Shown here one piece after another: positions 1 to 8,258 of a stretch of DNA of 34,163 nt. The translations under genes were made by a program, and so were the position numbers. Source of the stretch: an uncultured Granulosicoccaceae bacterium (GTDB lineage: Bacteria; Pseudomonadota; Gammaproteobacteria; Granulosicoccales; Granulosicoccaceae); assembly GCA_938045275.1 (NCBI GenBank), contig CALIMV010000053.1:1-34163 (forward strand), given 5' to 3'. A model generated the notes under the pieces. The model worked only from the letters and a program-made list of their open reading frames with translations, was not told the DNA's origin and made no database searches. Positions within the stretch are counted from its first letter, which is position 1. The number at the start of each line of letters is the position of its first letter.

Positions 1-91
1 TGATGAAGTGCTGGAAGCCAACGATGCTCAATGCTTTTCGAACATGAGCGAGTTGGTCGGCCTTATTGGAGTTGGTGAAACCGAGTATTAA
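1..91 (+). CDS. 3' end of an unrecognised protein-coding gene
   Basis: Only one forward frame is open from the window edge; it encodes about 29 residues ending in VGETEY and stops with TAA at 89-91. The other two forward frames close early. The fragment is too short to assign to a family. It converges on the tRNA-Leu gene, whose 3' end lies only 15 bases away, and no terminator hairpin is visible between them. The open frame and its natural stop support coding, but with so few codons it could be chance. Confidence 0.45.
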   Translation, partial: DEVLEANDAQCFSNMSELVGLIGVGETEY

Positions 92-106
92 ATTGAGCTG
101 TGGTAA

Positions 107-193
107 TGGTGCCGAGAAGAGGACTTGAACCTCCACGAGCATAAGCTCACTAGCACCTGAAGCTAGCGCGTCTACCAATTCCGCCACCTCGGC
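107..193 (-). tRNA. tRNA-Leu, anticodon CAG
   Basis: Read on the minus strand, the gene starts GCCGAGG and ends TCTCGGC followed by A and an encoded CCA (107-109), giving a 7-bp acceptor stem. The anticodon arm is CTAGC-TTCAGGT-GCTAG, so the anticodon is CAG, reading CUG leucine codons. A long variable arm, GTGAGCTTATGCTCGT, marks it as class II. The T arm contains GTTCAAGTC. The length of 87 nt including CCA fits a bacterial tRNA-Leu. It is oriented away from rnr and has its own promoter at 227-255. Confidence 0.96.
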
Positions 194-226
194 AAAGGTC
201 GGGTACAACTGGAAATCTGAGCGCGA

Positions 227-255
227 AATGTACCGAAGCTCATCCGCGCTGTCAA
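227..255 (-). promoter_or_regulatory. sigma-70 promoter of tRNA-Leu
   Basis: On the minus strand a perfect -35 box TTGACA (250-255) is followed after 17 bp by TACATT (227-232) as the -10 box. The bases just after the -10 box are TCGCGC, a GC-rich discriminator as found at stringently controlled stable-RNA promoters. Transcription would start near 220, leaving a leader of about 25 nt before the tRNA at 193. Confidence 0.7.
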
Positions 256-328
256 TGATGTATTGGATTTAAATGACTGAGACGTGATTATTAGCGTAAC
301 CTTATCGTACTATTTGAAGTAAATATTT

Positions 329-3300
329 ATGAACAAACCTAAGAACAAGAAAAACAAAAAGAATAATAAGCACCGCAAAACAACCGATCCGCACCTGGCC
401 AGAGAAAAGGCCAAATACGGAGAGCCGGTTGCAAGTCGTGAATTCATCCTGGAATTGCTCGGCAGAGAAAAAGCGCCGCTGAATTTTGATGCGCTGGCCA
501 GTCGGCTAGGCCTATCTCAAGATGCAAAAGCGCTGGACGCCTTGAGCCGAAGGGTTCGAGCGATGCTGCGTGACGGCCAGCTTATTGAGAACCGCAAACG
601 AGGTCTGGTACCGGTTGATGCAGATTCATTGATCGTCGGGCGGATTAATGCGCACCCGGATGGCTTTGGTTTCCTGATTCCAGATAAAAATGATGGGAGC
701 GGCGATCTGTATTTAAGTGCTAAACAGATGCGCCTTGTATTGCATGGTGATCGGGCAGTGGTCAGTGTCAGTGGTATTGATCGTCGCGGTCGTCGAGAAG
801 GGCGTATAGCAGAAGTTGTTGAACGAGCCAATAAATCTATTGTCGGTCGTTTTCTCGAGGAAAAGGGTGTCATTGTTATCACCCCGGACAACAAGCGCAT
901 TAACCAGGACGTTATGATTCCGGATGTGGAACGAGGCGATGCTACACATGGCGATATTGTAGTAGCGGAAATTGTGGAACAACCCAGCCGACATAATCCG
1001 CCAGTGGGCAAAGTGGTCGAGGTGCTCGGTAAGCACATGGAAGCCGGTATGGAAATCGATATGGCATTGCGCAGCCACGATATTCCCTATGAGTGGCCGC
1101 AAGAAGTGCTTGATGGAGCCAATGGGTTTTCCACGGATGTGCAAGAGCAAGACAAAATGGGTCGGAAAGACATCACAAGACTACCTCTGGTAACCATTGA
1201 TGGCGCAGATGCACGAGATTTTGATGATGCAGTTTATTGTGAGAAAACCAAAAACGGTTGGCAGTTGCTAGTGGCAATAGCCGACGTAGCCCATTATGTT
1301 GCGCCGGATTCTGAACTCGACAAAGAAGCTGCGAACCGAGGCACATCGGTCTACTTTCCTGGTCGAGTTGTACCGATGCTGCCAGAAGTTCTGTCTAATG
1401 GATTGTGCTCAATTAATCCTGATGTCGATCGATTGTGCATGTTATGTGAAATGACACTCGATGAGGCGGGAGGCATACAACGTACTCGCTTTTACAATGC
1501 CGTGATGTTGTCACATGCTCGTCTGACTTATTCGCAAGTGAACGACATTCTCACTGACGAGAAAAGTGAACTGCTTGAAACGTATTCTGAGGTTGTACCA
1601 CACCTTCGCGCGTTGCACGAATTGTATAAAGTGTTGTCGGTCAATCGCTCCAAACGTGGGGTTATTGAATTTGCTTCTACCGAGACACGCATACTATTTG
1701 ATGATGATAAAAAGATTAGCGAAATCGTACCGATCGTTCGAAATGATGCACATAAACTTATAGAAGAATGCATGATTCTGGCAAACGTTGCAGCCGCTGG
1801 ATTTCTGGAACAGCACAGTGTGCCTGCTCTTTATCGAGTTCACCACGGACCGAAATCTGACAAGCTTGAAGACTTACGCGCGTTTTTGTCGTTACGTGGG
1901 CTTTCGATTGGTGGTGGTGATAAACCAACTGCGCAGGATTACGCTGTCCTGAGTAAACAAATTGAAGACCGGCCCGATAAAACGGTCATTTCTACTGTGA
2001 TGCTGCGCTCAATGCAACAAGCCGTATATCAGCCCAAAAACGACGGACATTTTGGGCTGGCGCTTTCGCAATATGCACATTTTACATCCCCAATTAGAAG
2101 GTACCCGGATTTACTTGTTCACCGGGCAATTAAACACGTGTTAAAGCGCGATACCATCATAAATTATCGCTACACACCCGCGCTTATGCAATCGCTTGGC
2201 GAGAGTTGTTCGAGTACTGAGCGTCGCGCTGAAGAGGCAACACGCGATGTGGTGAGCTGGCTCAAATGCGAATACATGCAAGATCAAATTGGTAGCGAGT
2301 ATCCCGGAGTTATTACAGCGGTTACCTCATTTGGTTTATTTGTTGAGCTGCCCGGTATCCATGTCGAGGGTTTATTGCACGTTACCAACCTATCTCACGA
2401 TTACTACCGTTTTGAGCAAGCCGCACAAGCAATGGTGGGTGAGCGCACAGGTAAGCAGTATCGCTTGGGTGATGAGATTATGGTTCGCGTTGAAACAGTT
2501 AATCTTGAAGATCGAAAAATCGATTTTGCGGAAGTTGGCGTTGATGAGCGCAAATCAGGTAAATCAAAGAAGTCTGGTAAAGCCAAGAAGAACGAAAATA
2601 GTCAAACAAACAAGGTTGCAAAAATAGCCGATGACAAGGTCGATGATGGGAATGAATCGAGCGATCGTAAAAAGCGTAAGAAACGAAAAGATAAGGTTGC
2701 GAATCAGAATTTTGATGGATCAACTGCTCCAAATGACTCGTTGCGTTCTAAGCGAATACAAGAATCAGAAGAAGCTTCAAAATCAGAGCAGGCTTCAGAT
2801 GAACAGTTGGTTGTTCAGATAACAGCTTCTGGAAAGTCCACGCAGAAGAAGTCGTCAACAAGTAACTCAGCCAGTGCGAACGTTACTTCGAAGAAACCTA
2901 CGGCTAAGAAAACGAGTACCAAGAAAGTAGCTAAAAAGAAAACAGTATCTAAGAAGCCAGCCTCCAAGAAAGTGGATTCGAAAAAACCAGTACCCAAGAA
3001 GAAGGTCTCCAAAAAGGTAGCATCGAAGAAATCGGTTGCCAGGAAGAAAATAGGTAAAAAGACCAGCTCGAAGAAAACAGCGAGTAAGAAAAAAGTAGCC
3101 AAAAAAGCTATCTCCAAAACAGCTGTGGCAAAGAAGAAGGCCAATAAAAAACCCAACACCAGGAAAACGGGGGTTTACAAGGAATCGGAAAAGAAAGCCT
3201 TATCGAAGAAAAAGGTGGTAAAAAAGCAACGTTCGAAAAAAGTCTCCGACAAGAAGACCACCTTGAAAAACAAGGCTGGTAGTAAGGCTGGTAGTAATGT

Positions 3301-3460
3301 CGAATCAAAGCGAAACGTGGCAAAGAAAAAAGCGGCTGCGAACAGCGTCGCTACAAAAAAATCGAGTAAAAAGAAAACCATGACAACAAAGAAGGTATCG
3401 AGGAAACCAGCGGAAAAAAAATCGAAAACAGAATCGAAAACAAAAAAGGCTGGTGGATAA
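329..3460 (+). CDS. rnr: ribonuclease R with long Lys-rich C-terminal tail
   Basis: RNase R is a 3'-to-5' processive exoribonuclease of the RNB (RNase II) family that degrades structured RNA and takes part in rRNA and mRNA quality control. Domain order fits: a winged-helix region (about residues 35-95), two cold-shock/OB domains (95-235), the RNB catalytic domain (about 285-610) and an S1 domain (about 655-735). The metal-binding cluster is seen as D291, D297, D299 and D300 in DGADARDFDD, and SPIRRYPDLLVHRA lies at 587-600. At 1043 residues it is about 230 longer than E. coli RNase R (813). The extra length is a basic tail, especially from about residue 838, of repeated SKK/AKK/TKK units. No strong ribosome-binding site precedes the ATG. 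rlmB follows after 37 bases. Confidence 0.97.
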   Translation: MNKPKNKKNKKNNKHRKTTDPHLAREKAKYGEPVASREFILELLGREKAPLNFDALASRLGLSQDAKALDALSRRVRAMLRDGQLIENRKRGLVPVDADSLIVGRINAHPDGFGFLIPDKNDGSGDLYLSAKQMRLVLHGDRAVVSVSGIDRRGRREGRIAEVVERANKSIVGRFLEEKGVIVITPDNKRINQDVMIPDVERGDATHGDIVVAEIVEQPSRHNPPVGKVVEVLGKHMEAGMEIDMALRSHDIPYEWPQEVLDGANGFSTDVQEQDKMGRKDITRLPLVTIDGADARDFDDAVYCEKTKNGWQLLVAIADVAHYVAPDSELDKEAANRGTSVYFPGRVVPMLPEVLSNGLCSINPDVDRLCMLCEMTLDEAGGIQRTRFYNAVMLSHARLTYSQVNDILTDEKSELLETYSEVVPHLRALHELYKVLSVNRSKRGVIEFASTETRILFDDDKKISEIVPIVRNDAHKLIEECMILANVAAAGFLEQHSVPALYRVHHGPKSDKLEDLRAFLSLRGLSIGGGDKPTAQDYAVLSKQIEDRPDKTVISTVMLRSMQQAVYQPKNDGHFGLALSQYAHFTSPIRRYPDLLVHRAIKHVLKRDTIINYRYTPALMQSLGESCSSTERRAEEATRDVVSWLKCEYMQDQIGSEYPGVITAVTSFGLFVELPGIHVEGLLHVTNLSHDYYRFEQAAQAMVGERTGKQYRLGDEIMVRVETVNLEDRKIDFAEVGVDERKSGKSKKSGKAKKNENSQTNKVAKIADDKVDDGNESSDRKKRKKRKDKVANQNFDGSTAPNDSLRSKRIQESEEASKSEQASDEQLVVQITASGKSTQKKSSTSNSASANVTSKKPTAKKTSTKKVAKKKTVSKKPASKKVDSKKPVPKKKVSKKVASKKSVARKKIGKKTSSKKTASKKKVAKKAISKTAVAKKKANKKPNTRKTGVYKESEKKALSKKKVVKKQRSKKVSDKKTTLKNKAGSKAGSNVESKRNVAKKKAAANSVATKKSSKKKTMTTKKVSRKPAEKKSKTESKTKKAGG

Positions 3461-3497
3461 AACTGAATAGTTGAATGCGGTCTGGAAATCATTTTCA

Positions 3498-4241
3498 ATG
3501 AAAGACATTACATACGTTGGCGGTATGCATGCAGTCAAGGCTTTATTGAAAGCCAATGCTTCAGATACCCGTTCGTTAATGATTCAAAAAGGCCGAAAAG
3601 ATTCACGCATACGAGCGATTGTGTCGCTAGCGCAAAAGGCTGGTGTATCGGTGCGTGAAGTTTCCAGGCATGAGCTCAACGAGATCGGAGGCGGTGTAGA
3701 ACATCAAGGCGTTTTGGCCGAATTCGAAGGTGAGCCTGTGGGTAATGAGAACGGCTTGTTCGAACACCTGAATAGCTGCTCTGGCGCCATGTTGGTTCTT
3801 GTCCTCGATGGACTACAAGATCCTCATAATCTGGGTGCCTGTATTCGAAGTGCCGATGCTGCAGGCGTAGACGCTGTTGTTGTGCCAACCGACAACAGCG
3901 TTGGCATTACGCCAGTTGTACGAAAAGTCGCATCAGGTGCTGTAGAAACTGTGCCTGTTTTTCAGGTAACCAACCTGCAGCGTGTATTCAAGAAACTCCA
4001 GGATGTTGGAATATGGATTTATGGCGCTGCAGCGGAGGCCGAATCTGCGTTGTATGATATTGATTTGACCGGCCCAATTGCCATTGTCATGGGGTCTGAA
4101 GGTTCCGGATTAAGGCGACTGACGCGGGATGCCTGTGATGGCCTGTATACGATACCGATGCACGGAAGCGTTAGTAGTTTGAATGTGTCCGTAGCGACCG
4201 GGGTTAGCTTATTTGAGGTTTGTCGGCAGCGAAACATGTAA
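3498..4241 (+). CDS. rlmB: 23S rRNA (guanosine-2'-O-)-methyltransferase RlmB
   Basis: RlmB is a SPOUT-class methyltransferase that 2'-O-methylates G2251 of 23S rRNA (E. coli numbering) in the peptidyl-transferase P loop. The 247-residue product has an N-terminal substrate-binding domain (YVGGMHAVKALL) and the knotted SPOUT domain with three motifs: DPHNLGACIRSADAAG (about 108-123), IVMGSEGSGLRRLTR (196-210) and PMHGSVSSLNVSVA (220-233). I chose the ATG at 3498 because the family starts just before this G-x-H-A-V segment; an in-frame TTG at 3471 would add nine residues with no better ribosome-binding site. It follows rnr, as in many gammaproteobacteria, and is probably cotranscribed with it. 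Confidence 0.95.
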   Translation: MKDITYVGGMHAVKALLKANASDTRSLMIQKGRKDSRIRAIVSLAQKAGVSVREVSRHELNEIGGGVEHQGVLAEFEGEPVGNENGLFEHLNSCSGAMLVLVLDGLQDPHNLGACIRSADAAGVDAVVVPTDNSVGITPVVRKVASGAVETVPVFQVTNLQRVFKKLQDVGIWIYGAAAEAESALYDIDLTGPIAIVMGSEGSGLRRLTRDACDGLYTIPMHGSVSSLNVSVATGVSLFEVCRQRNM

Positions 4242-4322
4242 TGCAATGTGTTTCCGCTGGAGGCCCTGTTGGAAAGGCCTGTCGAGGCCCGCACAATCTG
4301 TCTCATTGGTTGTATTCTCAGA

Positions 4323-4351
4323 TTGTCACTGCCTACGAACTGGTGTAAACT
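4323..4351 (+). promoter_or_regulatory. putative sigma-70 promoter for rpsF-rpsR-rplI
   Basis: TTGTCA (4323-4328) and TAAACT (4346-4351) are separated by 17 bp. This lies in the 202-base gap between rlmB and rpsF and would give a leader of about 85 nt ending in the Shine-Dalgarno AGGGAG (4433-4438). The leader contains the palindrome GGCAATATTGCC near 4370-4381. A leader that binds S6:S18 for autoregulation is known in many bacteria, but I could not confirm its consensus here. Confidence 0.5.
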
Positions 4352-4443
4352 TAGTCGGCTGAGCAGTACGGCAATATTGCCATTCTCCTTGTTTTGGCCA
4401 ACCACACGAGTTGATAGCCAGACAAAACCCATAGGGAGCAAAA

Positions 4444-4899
4444 ATGCGACATTACGAAATCGTGTTCCTCGTCCACCCGGATCAGAGCGAGCAGGTACCC
4501 GCCATGGTAGAACGCTACCGAGGCATCATCGAATCTCAGGAAGGCGTTATTCATCGCCAGGAAGACTGGGGTCGGCGCCAGCTGGCATACCCAATTAACA
4601 AAGTTTACAAGGCGCACTACACCTTGTTGAACATTGAATGCAATCAGACCGCTCTCGACGAACTCACCAGTGCGTTTAAATTTAATGATGCAGTTATCCG
4701 ACACATGGTTTTATCAACTACCGGTCCGGTTACTGAACCATCACCACTGATTAAGAAAGAAGAAACCCGTGGAGACGAAGAACGTCGGGCACGTAGTGCC
4801 GATAGTGAGTCTTTCTCATCCGATGATGATGATGCTCCGATAGTCCCTGAAGCTGAAGCCATTGACATTGTCGATGAACCGCCTGTATCAGCCTCATAA
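4444..4899 (+). CDS. rpsF: 30S ribosomal protein S6 with extended acidic tail
   Basis: S6 binds S18 and the central domain of 16S rRNA in the small subunit platform. The start [18 protein letters not shown] and the segment [11 protein letters not shown] are diagnostic. A strong Shine-Dalgarno, AGGGAG, precedes the ATG. The protein has 151 residues against about 131-135 in E. coli. The extra part is a C-terminal tail (about 100-151) rich in Asp, Glu and Ser, including a DDDD run. In E. coli the S6 C terminus is poly-glutamylated by RimK; the longer genetically encoded acidic tail may play a similar role, which is inference. rpsR follows after 21 bases. Confidence 0.97.
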   Translation: MRHYEIVFLVHPDQSEQVPAMVERYRGIIESQEGVIHRQEDWGRRQLAYPINKVYKAHYTLLNIECNQTALDELTSAFKFNDAVIRHMVLSTTGPVTEPSPLIKKEETRGDEERRARSADSESFSSDDDDAPIVPEAEAIDIVDEPPVSAS

Positions 4900-4920
4900 T
4901 AATTTCTGGAGCTTATAGCT

Positions 4921-5145
4921 ATGTCTCGTTATTTTCGTCGTCGTAAGTATTGCCGTTTTACCGCTGAAGGTATTGCGCAAATTGATTACAAAGATCTTGA
5001 ACTACTCAAGGGCTTTGTTACTGAAACGGGTAAAATTGTGCCTAGTCGAATTACTGGAACCAAGGCTCGTTATCAAAGACAGCTGTCAACTGCAATCAAG
5101 CGAGCACGCTACATTGCGTTGCTTCCTTATACAGATCAACATTAA
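4921..5145 (+). CDS. rpsR: 30S ribosomal protein S18
   Basis: S18 partners S6 in the platform of the 30S subunit. The 74-residue product begins [13 protein letters not shown] and contains [12 protein letters not shown], then [18 protein letters not shown] and [12 protein letters not shown], all characteristic of the family, and the length is normal. The Shine-Dalgarno GGAG lies about ten bases upstream of the ATG. It is the second gene of the rpsF operon. Confidence 0.98.
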   Translation: MSRYFRRRKYCRFTAEGIAQIDYKDLELLKGFVTETGKIVPSRITGTKARYQRQLSTAIKRARYIALLPYTDQH

Positions 5146-5196
5146 GGTTTAGTGGTATCAGCGCTTGCTAATAATTTGCAATTACGGTGATATGCC

Positions 5197-6114
5197 GTGC
5201 TGGGATTAGCTCGCGTTGCTGAAGCAGGACTGTTCGCCGCTGCGGCCATAAGTGCAGCAATAGGATTTTTAGGTGTTCTGATCTTCGATTTGAGCGTGGT
5301 GTTCGGGCTACTTGTGACCCCGGTTGCCATTATGCTCAGTGCAGCAGTACTAGCTTTTGTGATGTTACGGCATCGAGAGAAAGCTGCCGTATCTGCTGCA
5401 ATGATTGCAGCATTGCTTGTCATAGCAGCATCGCTGATGTTGGAGCAATTTACACAGCCTGTGCTCATTTTTATAGCCCTGTGCTGGATGGCGACATTGA
5501 TCGTTGCCAGTGTACTGCTAAACACAGTGAGCTTGAGAATGGCGGTACTTTCGGTGGTACCGGTTACCGTAATAATTGGTCTGGTTGCCAGTGTGTTCAA
5601 GGTTGAGCTTGTGCATTTTTGGCAATATTTGGTATCCGATACGCTGTCTGTTCTTTCGGCTGCAGAGTTGGAAAATTTAGGCGACAAAAACCTGGTTGTG
5701 ATACGTGATGTCATGCCAGCCATGTTGGCCGAATCGGCAATCAGTTGGGCACTGTTTATTGTCACCTGTGGTTTATTTATCGGCAGGTACTGGCAGGCGC
5801 AACTGTTTAATGTTGGTGGATTTCAAAAGGAATTCCATTCATTACGGTTGGGGCGAGAAGCGGTTATAGTGTTTGTCGTGGCGTTTGGATTGGCGCAGTT
5901 GTTCGCTGGGTCTTTTTTTACGTTAATTACGTCAGCGATGATGTTTGTATTTTTTATCCAGGGACTATCAGTGCTGCATTGCTTAACTAAGCAGCGTGGT
6001 CTGAGCAAGAGTTGGTTGACAGGCATGTACGCCATATTGTGGCTGCCGCCAACCATGTTTGTATTAAGCGTGTTGGGAATAGCAGATAATTTATTCCGTA
6101 TACGTGAAATTTGA
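5197..6114 (+). CDS. polytopic membrane protein, YybS/DUF2232-like
   Basis: The 305-residue product is very hydrophobic, with about eight predicted membrane segments, for example LFAAAAISAAIGFLGVLIF near the N terminus. Its position between rpsR and rplI is typical of a YybS/DUF2232-type membrane protein conserved in this operon in Pseudomonas and relatives; the biochemical function is unknown. The start is GTG at 5197, the first possible start after an in-frame TGA at 5188, with GGTGA just upstream as ribosome-binding site. It ends 19 bases before the L9 ATG, so it should be part of the ribosomal operon. The family name rests on position and topology rather than on a clear motif. Confidence 0.82.
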   Translation: MLGLARVAEAGLFAAAAISAAIGFLGVLIFDLSVVFGLLVTPVAIMLSAAVLAFVMLRHREKAAVSAAMIAALLVIAASLMLEQFTQPVLIFIALCWMATLIVASVLLNTVSLRMAVLSVVPVTVIIGLVASVFKVELVHFWQYLVSDTLSVLSAAELENLGDKNLVVIRDVMPAMLAESAISWALFIVTCGLFIGRYWQAQLFNVGGFQKEFHSLRLGREAVIVFVVAFGLAQLFAGSFFTLITSAMMFVFFIQGLSVLHCLTKQRGLSKSWLTGMYAILWLPPTMFVLSVLGIADNLFRIREI

Positions 6115-6133
6115 ATTTGTATCGGGGATACAC

Positions 6134-6589
6134 ATGCAAGTCATACTTTTAGAGAAAATCGATAACGTCGGCGGCCTCGGCGATTTAGTCGACGTTAAAT
6201 CTGGTTTTGCTCGCAACTTCTTGTTGCCACAGGGCAAAGCCGAAATGGCAACCAAAACCAACATAGAGGCATTTCAAACACGTCGTGCTGAACTGGAAGA
6301 GCAACAGGCTAAAGCGTTGCAATCAGCACAACAGCGTGCGGCGTCACTGGAAGGGTTGAGCGTGACTATAACCTCCAGAAGCGGTACCGAAGGCAAGTTA
6401 TTCGGGTCAGTTGGCACGGAAGAAATTCGGGCGGCGATAGAGGCCGCTGGTGTGAACATTGAAAAGAAAGAAATCCGTATGCCGGATGGCCCGCTACGCA
6501 ATGTTGGAGAGCATCCGGTAAACCTGCACCTTCATGCCGATGTAGATGTGCAAGTCACCGTTGAAGTGGTGGGTGAAGAGGCGGACTAA
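6134..6589 (+). CDS. rplI: 50S ribosomal protein L9
   Basis: L9 binds 23S rRNA at the base of the L1 stalk and influences frame maintenance. The 151-residue product starts MQVILLEKIDNVGGLGDLVDVKSG and continues ARNFLLPQGKAEMAT, the signature N-terminal RNA-binding domain, then a charged helix (about 40-75) and the C-terminal domain with SGTEGKLFGSV and HPVNLHLHADV. The ATG at 6134 has CGGGGA at 6123-6128 as a well-placed ribosome-binding site; an upstream ATG at 6104 would add ten non-conserved residues. Confidence 0.97.
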   Translation: MQVILLEKIDNVGGLGDLVDVKSGFARNFLLPQGKAEMATKTNIEAFQTRRAELEEQQAKALQSAQQRAASLEGLSVTITSRSGTEGKLFGSVGTEEIRAAIEAAGVNIEKKEIRMPDGPLRNVGEHPVNLHLHADVDVQVTVEVVGEEAD

Positions 6590-6605
6590 GCACAAAGCAC
6601 AGTCG

Positions 6606-6655
6606 GTCCCGGTGGTCTATTGTCCCAGTGGTCTAATTGTCCCGGTGGTCTAATT
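6606..6655 (+). repeat. tandem repeat, three copies of about 17 bp
   Basis: Three adjacent copies of GTCCCGGTGGTCTAATT are present: 6606-6621 (one base shorter), 6622-6638 (one substitution) and 6639-6655. They lie 17 bases after the rplI stop and about 100 bases before dnaB. No inverted symmetry or T tract marks this as a terminator. Confidence 0.9.
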
Positions 6656-6759
6656 TATTGCACACAAAGCTTCGTGATCGAATGTGTCTGTTTTATAGAT
6701 TTTGATCGTGTAACTGTTAAGGTTGTCCAGTCAAGGTCTTTTGCCGTGAGGCTCATCAG

Positions 6760-8184
6760 ATGTCTTTTAACCCAGACGATTATGCCGTTGAGTATGAGTC
6801 AACCAGCGAGTTGGCCGAGCAGCTTAGTGCGGCGCGAATGCCGCCGCATTCAATCGAAGCAGAGCAGGCCGTGCTTGGTTGTCTTTTGCTCAATGCCGAA
6901 GCCTTCGATAAAATTTCTGAGCTGGTTGTAGAGAAGGATTTCTATCAATACAACCATCGTGTTATCTTTCGAGCGATTAATTCGCTGGTCAGTGAAAACC
7001 TTGTTCCCGATGTCGTCACCGTAGCCGGACAGTTACAGACAATGGGTTTGCTGGAAGATGCAAATGGTGTGCACTATATAGGCGCTATTGCTCAAGAAAC
7101 CCCTAGTGTTGCTAACATTACAGCCTACGCTGACATCGTTAGAGAGCGCTCTGTATTGCGGCAGCTGATTGGTGTAGCCAATGAGATAGCGGACAGTGCT
7201 TTCGACAGCGATGGGCGCAGTACCAAAAATCTACTTGATCAGGCTGAGGCCAAAGTTTTTGCTATAGCAGATCAAACCGGCAGAGCAGGCAGCGGCGGTT
7301 TTTCGAACATAAAGACCGTGCTGGCGACGGCTATCGAACGTATTAACACACTGTACGAGTCAGATGCTGCTATTACAGGTCAGTCAACCGGGTTTGACGA
7401 TCTGGACGAAATGACCAGTGGTTTGCAGGCATCTGATTTGATCATTGTTGCAGGTCGGCCATCGATGGGTAAGACGACCTTCGCAATGAACCTGGCTGAA
7501 CATGCTGCATTAACCGCCGATAAACCGGTTGCCGTATTCAGTATGGAGATGCCGGCGGAACAGCTCGGCATGAGGCTGATTTCTTCTTTAGGGCGCGTCG
7601 AATTGCAAAAGCTGCGTACCGGTAATTTGGCTGAACAGGATTGGCCACGTGTCACATCTGCGATAACTATACTTAATCAGAAACGTAATCTGTTTATAGA
7701 TGATACGCCTGCATTGACTCCGGTGGAATTGCGTGCTCGCTGCCGCAGACTCGCGCGTGAGCATGGCATCAGCATGATCGTAATAGATTACCTGCAGTTG
7801 ATGCAGATCTCAGGTGGTGATGGAAATCGAACCGCAGAAATATCAGAAATCTCCCGCTCACTAAAATCTTTAGCTAAGGAGCTGTCTGTTCCTGTTGTAG
7901 CCTTGTCACAGCTGAATCGAAGTCTCGAACAACGACCCGATAAGCGACCGGTTATGTCTGATTTACGCGAATCAGGTGCGATAGAGCAAGATGCCGATGT
8001 CATCATATTCATCTATCGAGATGAGGTTTACAATCCAGAAGATGAGCAGAGTAAAGGCAAGGCAGAGATCTTGATTCGAAAGCAACGCAACGGACCAATT
8101 GGGTCCTGCGTACTGACGTTTCTAGGCAAATACACTCGGTTTGAGAATTACTCACCTGAGGTATATTCGGGTGAGTTTAGTTAG
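6760..8184 (+). CDS. dnaB: replicative DNA helicase DnaB
   Basis: DnaB is the hexameric 5'-to-3' helicase that unwinds the replication fork and recruits primase. The 474-residue product has the N-terminal DnaB domain (PPHSIEAEQAVLGCLLL, 28-44), a linker, and the RecA-like domain with Walker A GRPSMGKTT (232-240), SMEMPAEQL (261-269), Walker B MIVIDYLQLM (339-348), ALSQLNRSLEQR and the C-terminal DLRESGAIEQDADVI and IRKQRNGP motifs. No intein or insertion is visible. The ATG at 6760 is preceded by GTGAGG at a suitable distance. It sits in the usual rplI-dnaB-alr order. Confidence 0.98.
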   Translation: MSFNPDDYAVEYESTSELAEQLSAARMPPHSIEAEQAVLGCLLLNAEAFDKISELVVEKDFYQYNHRVIFRAINSLVSENLVPDVVTVAGQLQTMGLLEDANGVHYIGAIAQETPSVANITAYADIVRERSVLRQLIGVANEIADSAFDSDGRSTKNLLDQAEAKVFAIADQTGRAGSGGFSNIKTVLATAIERINTLYESDAAITGQSTGFDDLDEMTSGLQASDLIIVAGRPSMGKTTFAMNLAEHAALTADKPVAVFSMEMPAEQLGMRLISSLGRVELQKLRTGNLAEQDWPRVTSAITILNQKRNLFIDDTPALTPVELRARCRRLAREHGISMIVIDYLQLMQISGGDGNRTAEISEISRSLKSLAKELSVPVVALSQLNRSLEQRPDKRPVMSDLRESGAIEQDADVIIFIYRDEVYNPEDEQSKGKAEILIRKQRNGPIGSCVLTFLGKYTRFENYSPEVYSGEFS

Positions 8185-8258
8185 GCCATGCAGTCCACTA
8201 TTATTTATTGGCCTGGGTTTGTACTAGCCAGAACATACTGCTTGTAAAACGCAACACC

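Noticed and set aside
2815-3498. Phe/Leu-rich minus-strand frames opposite the rnr tail
   Set aside because: They are the complement of Lys (AAA/AAG) codons, which read as Phe/Leu; rnr itself is certain.
5142-5765. A 207-codon minus-strand frame rich in Ala, Thr and Ser
   Set aside because: It lies fully opposite the membrane protein gene, has no ribosome-binding site and no family-like motif.
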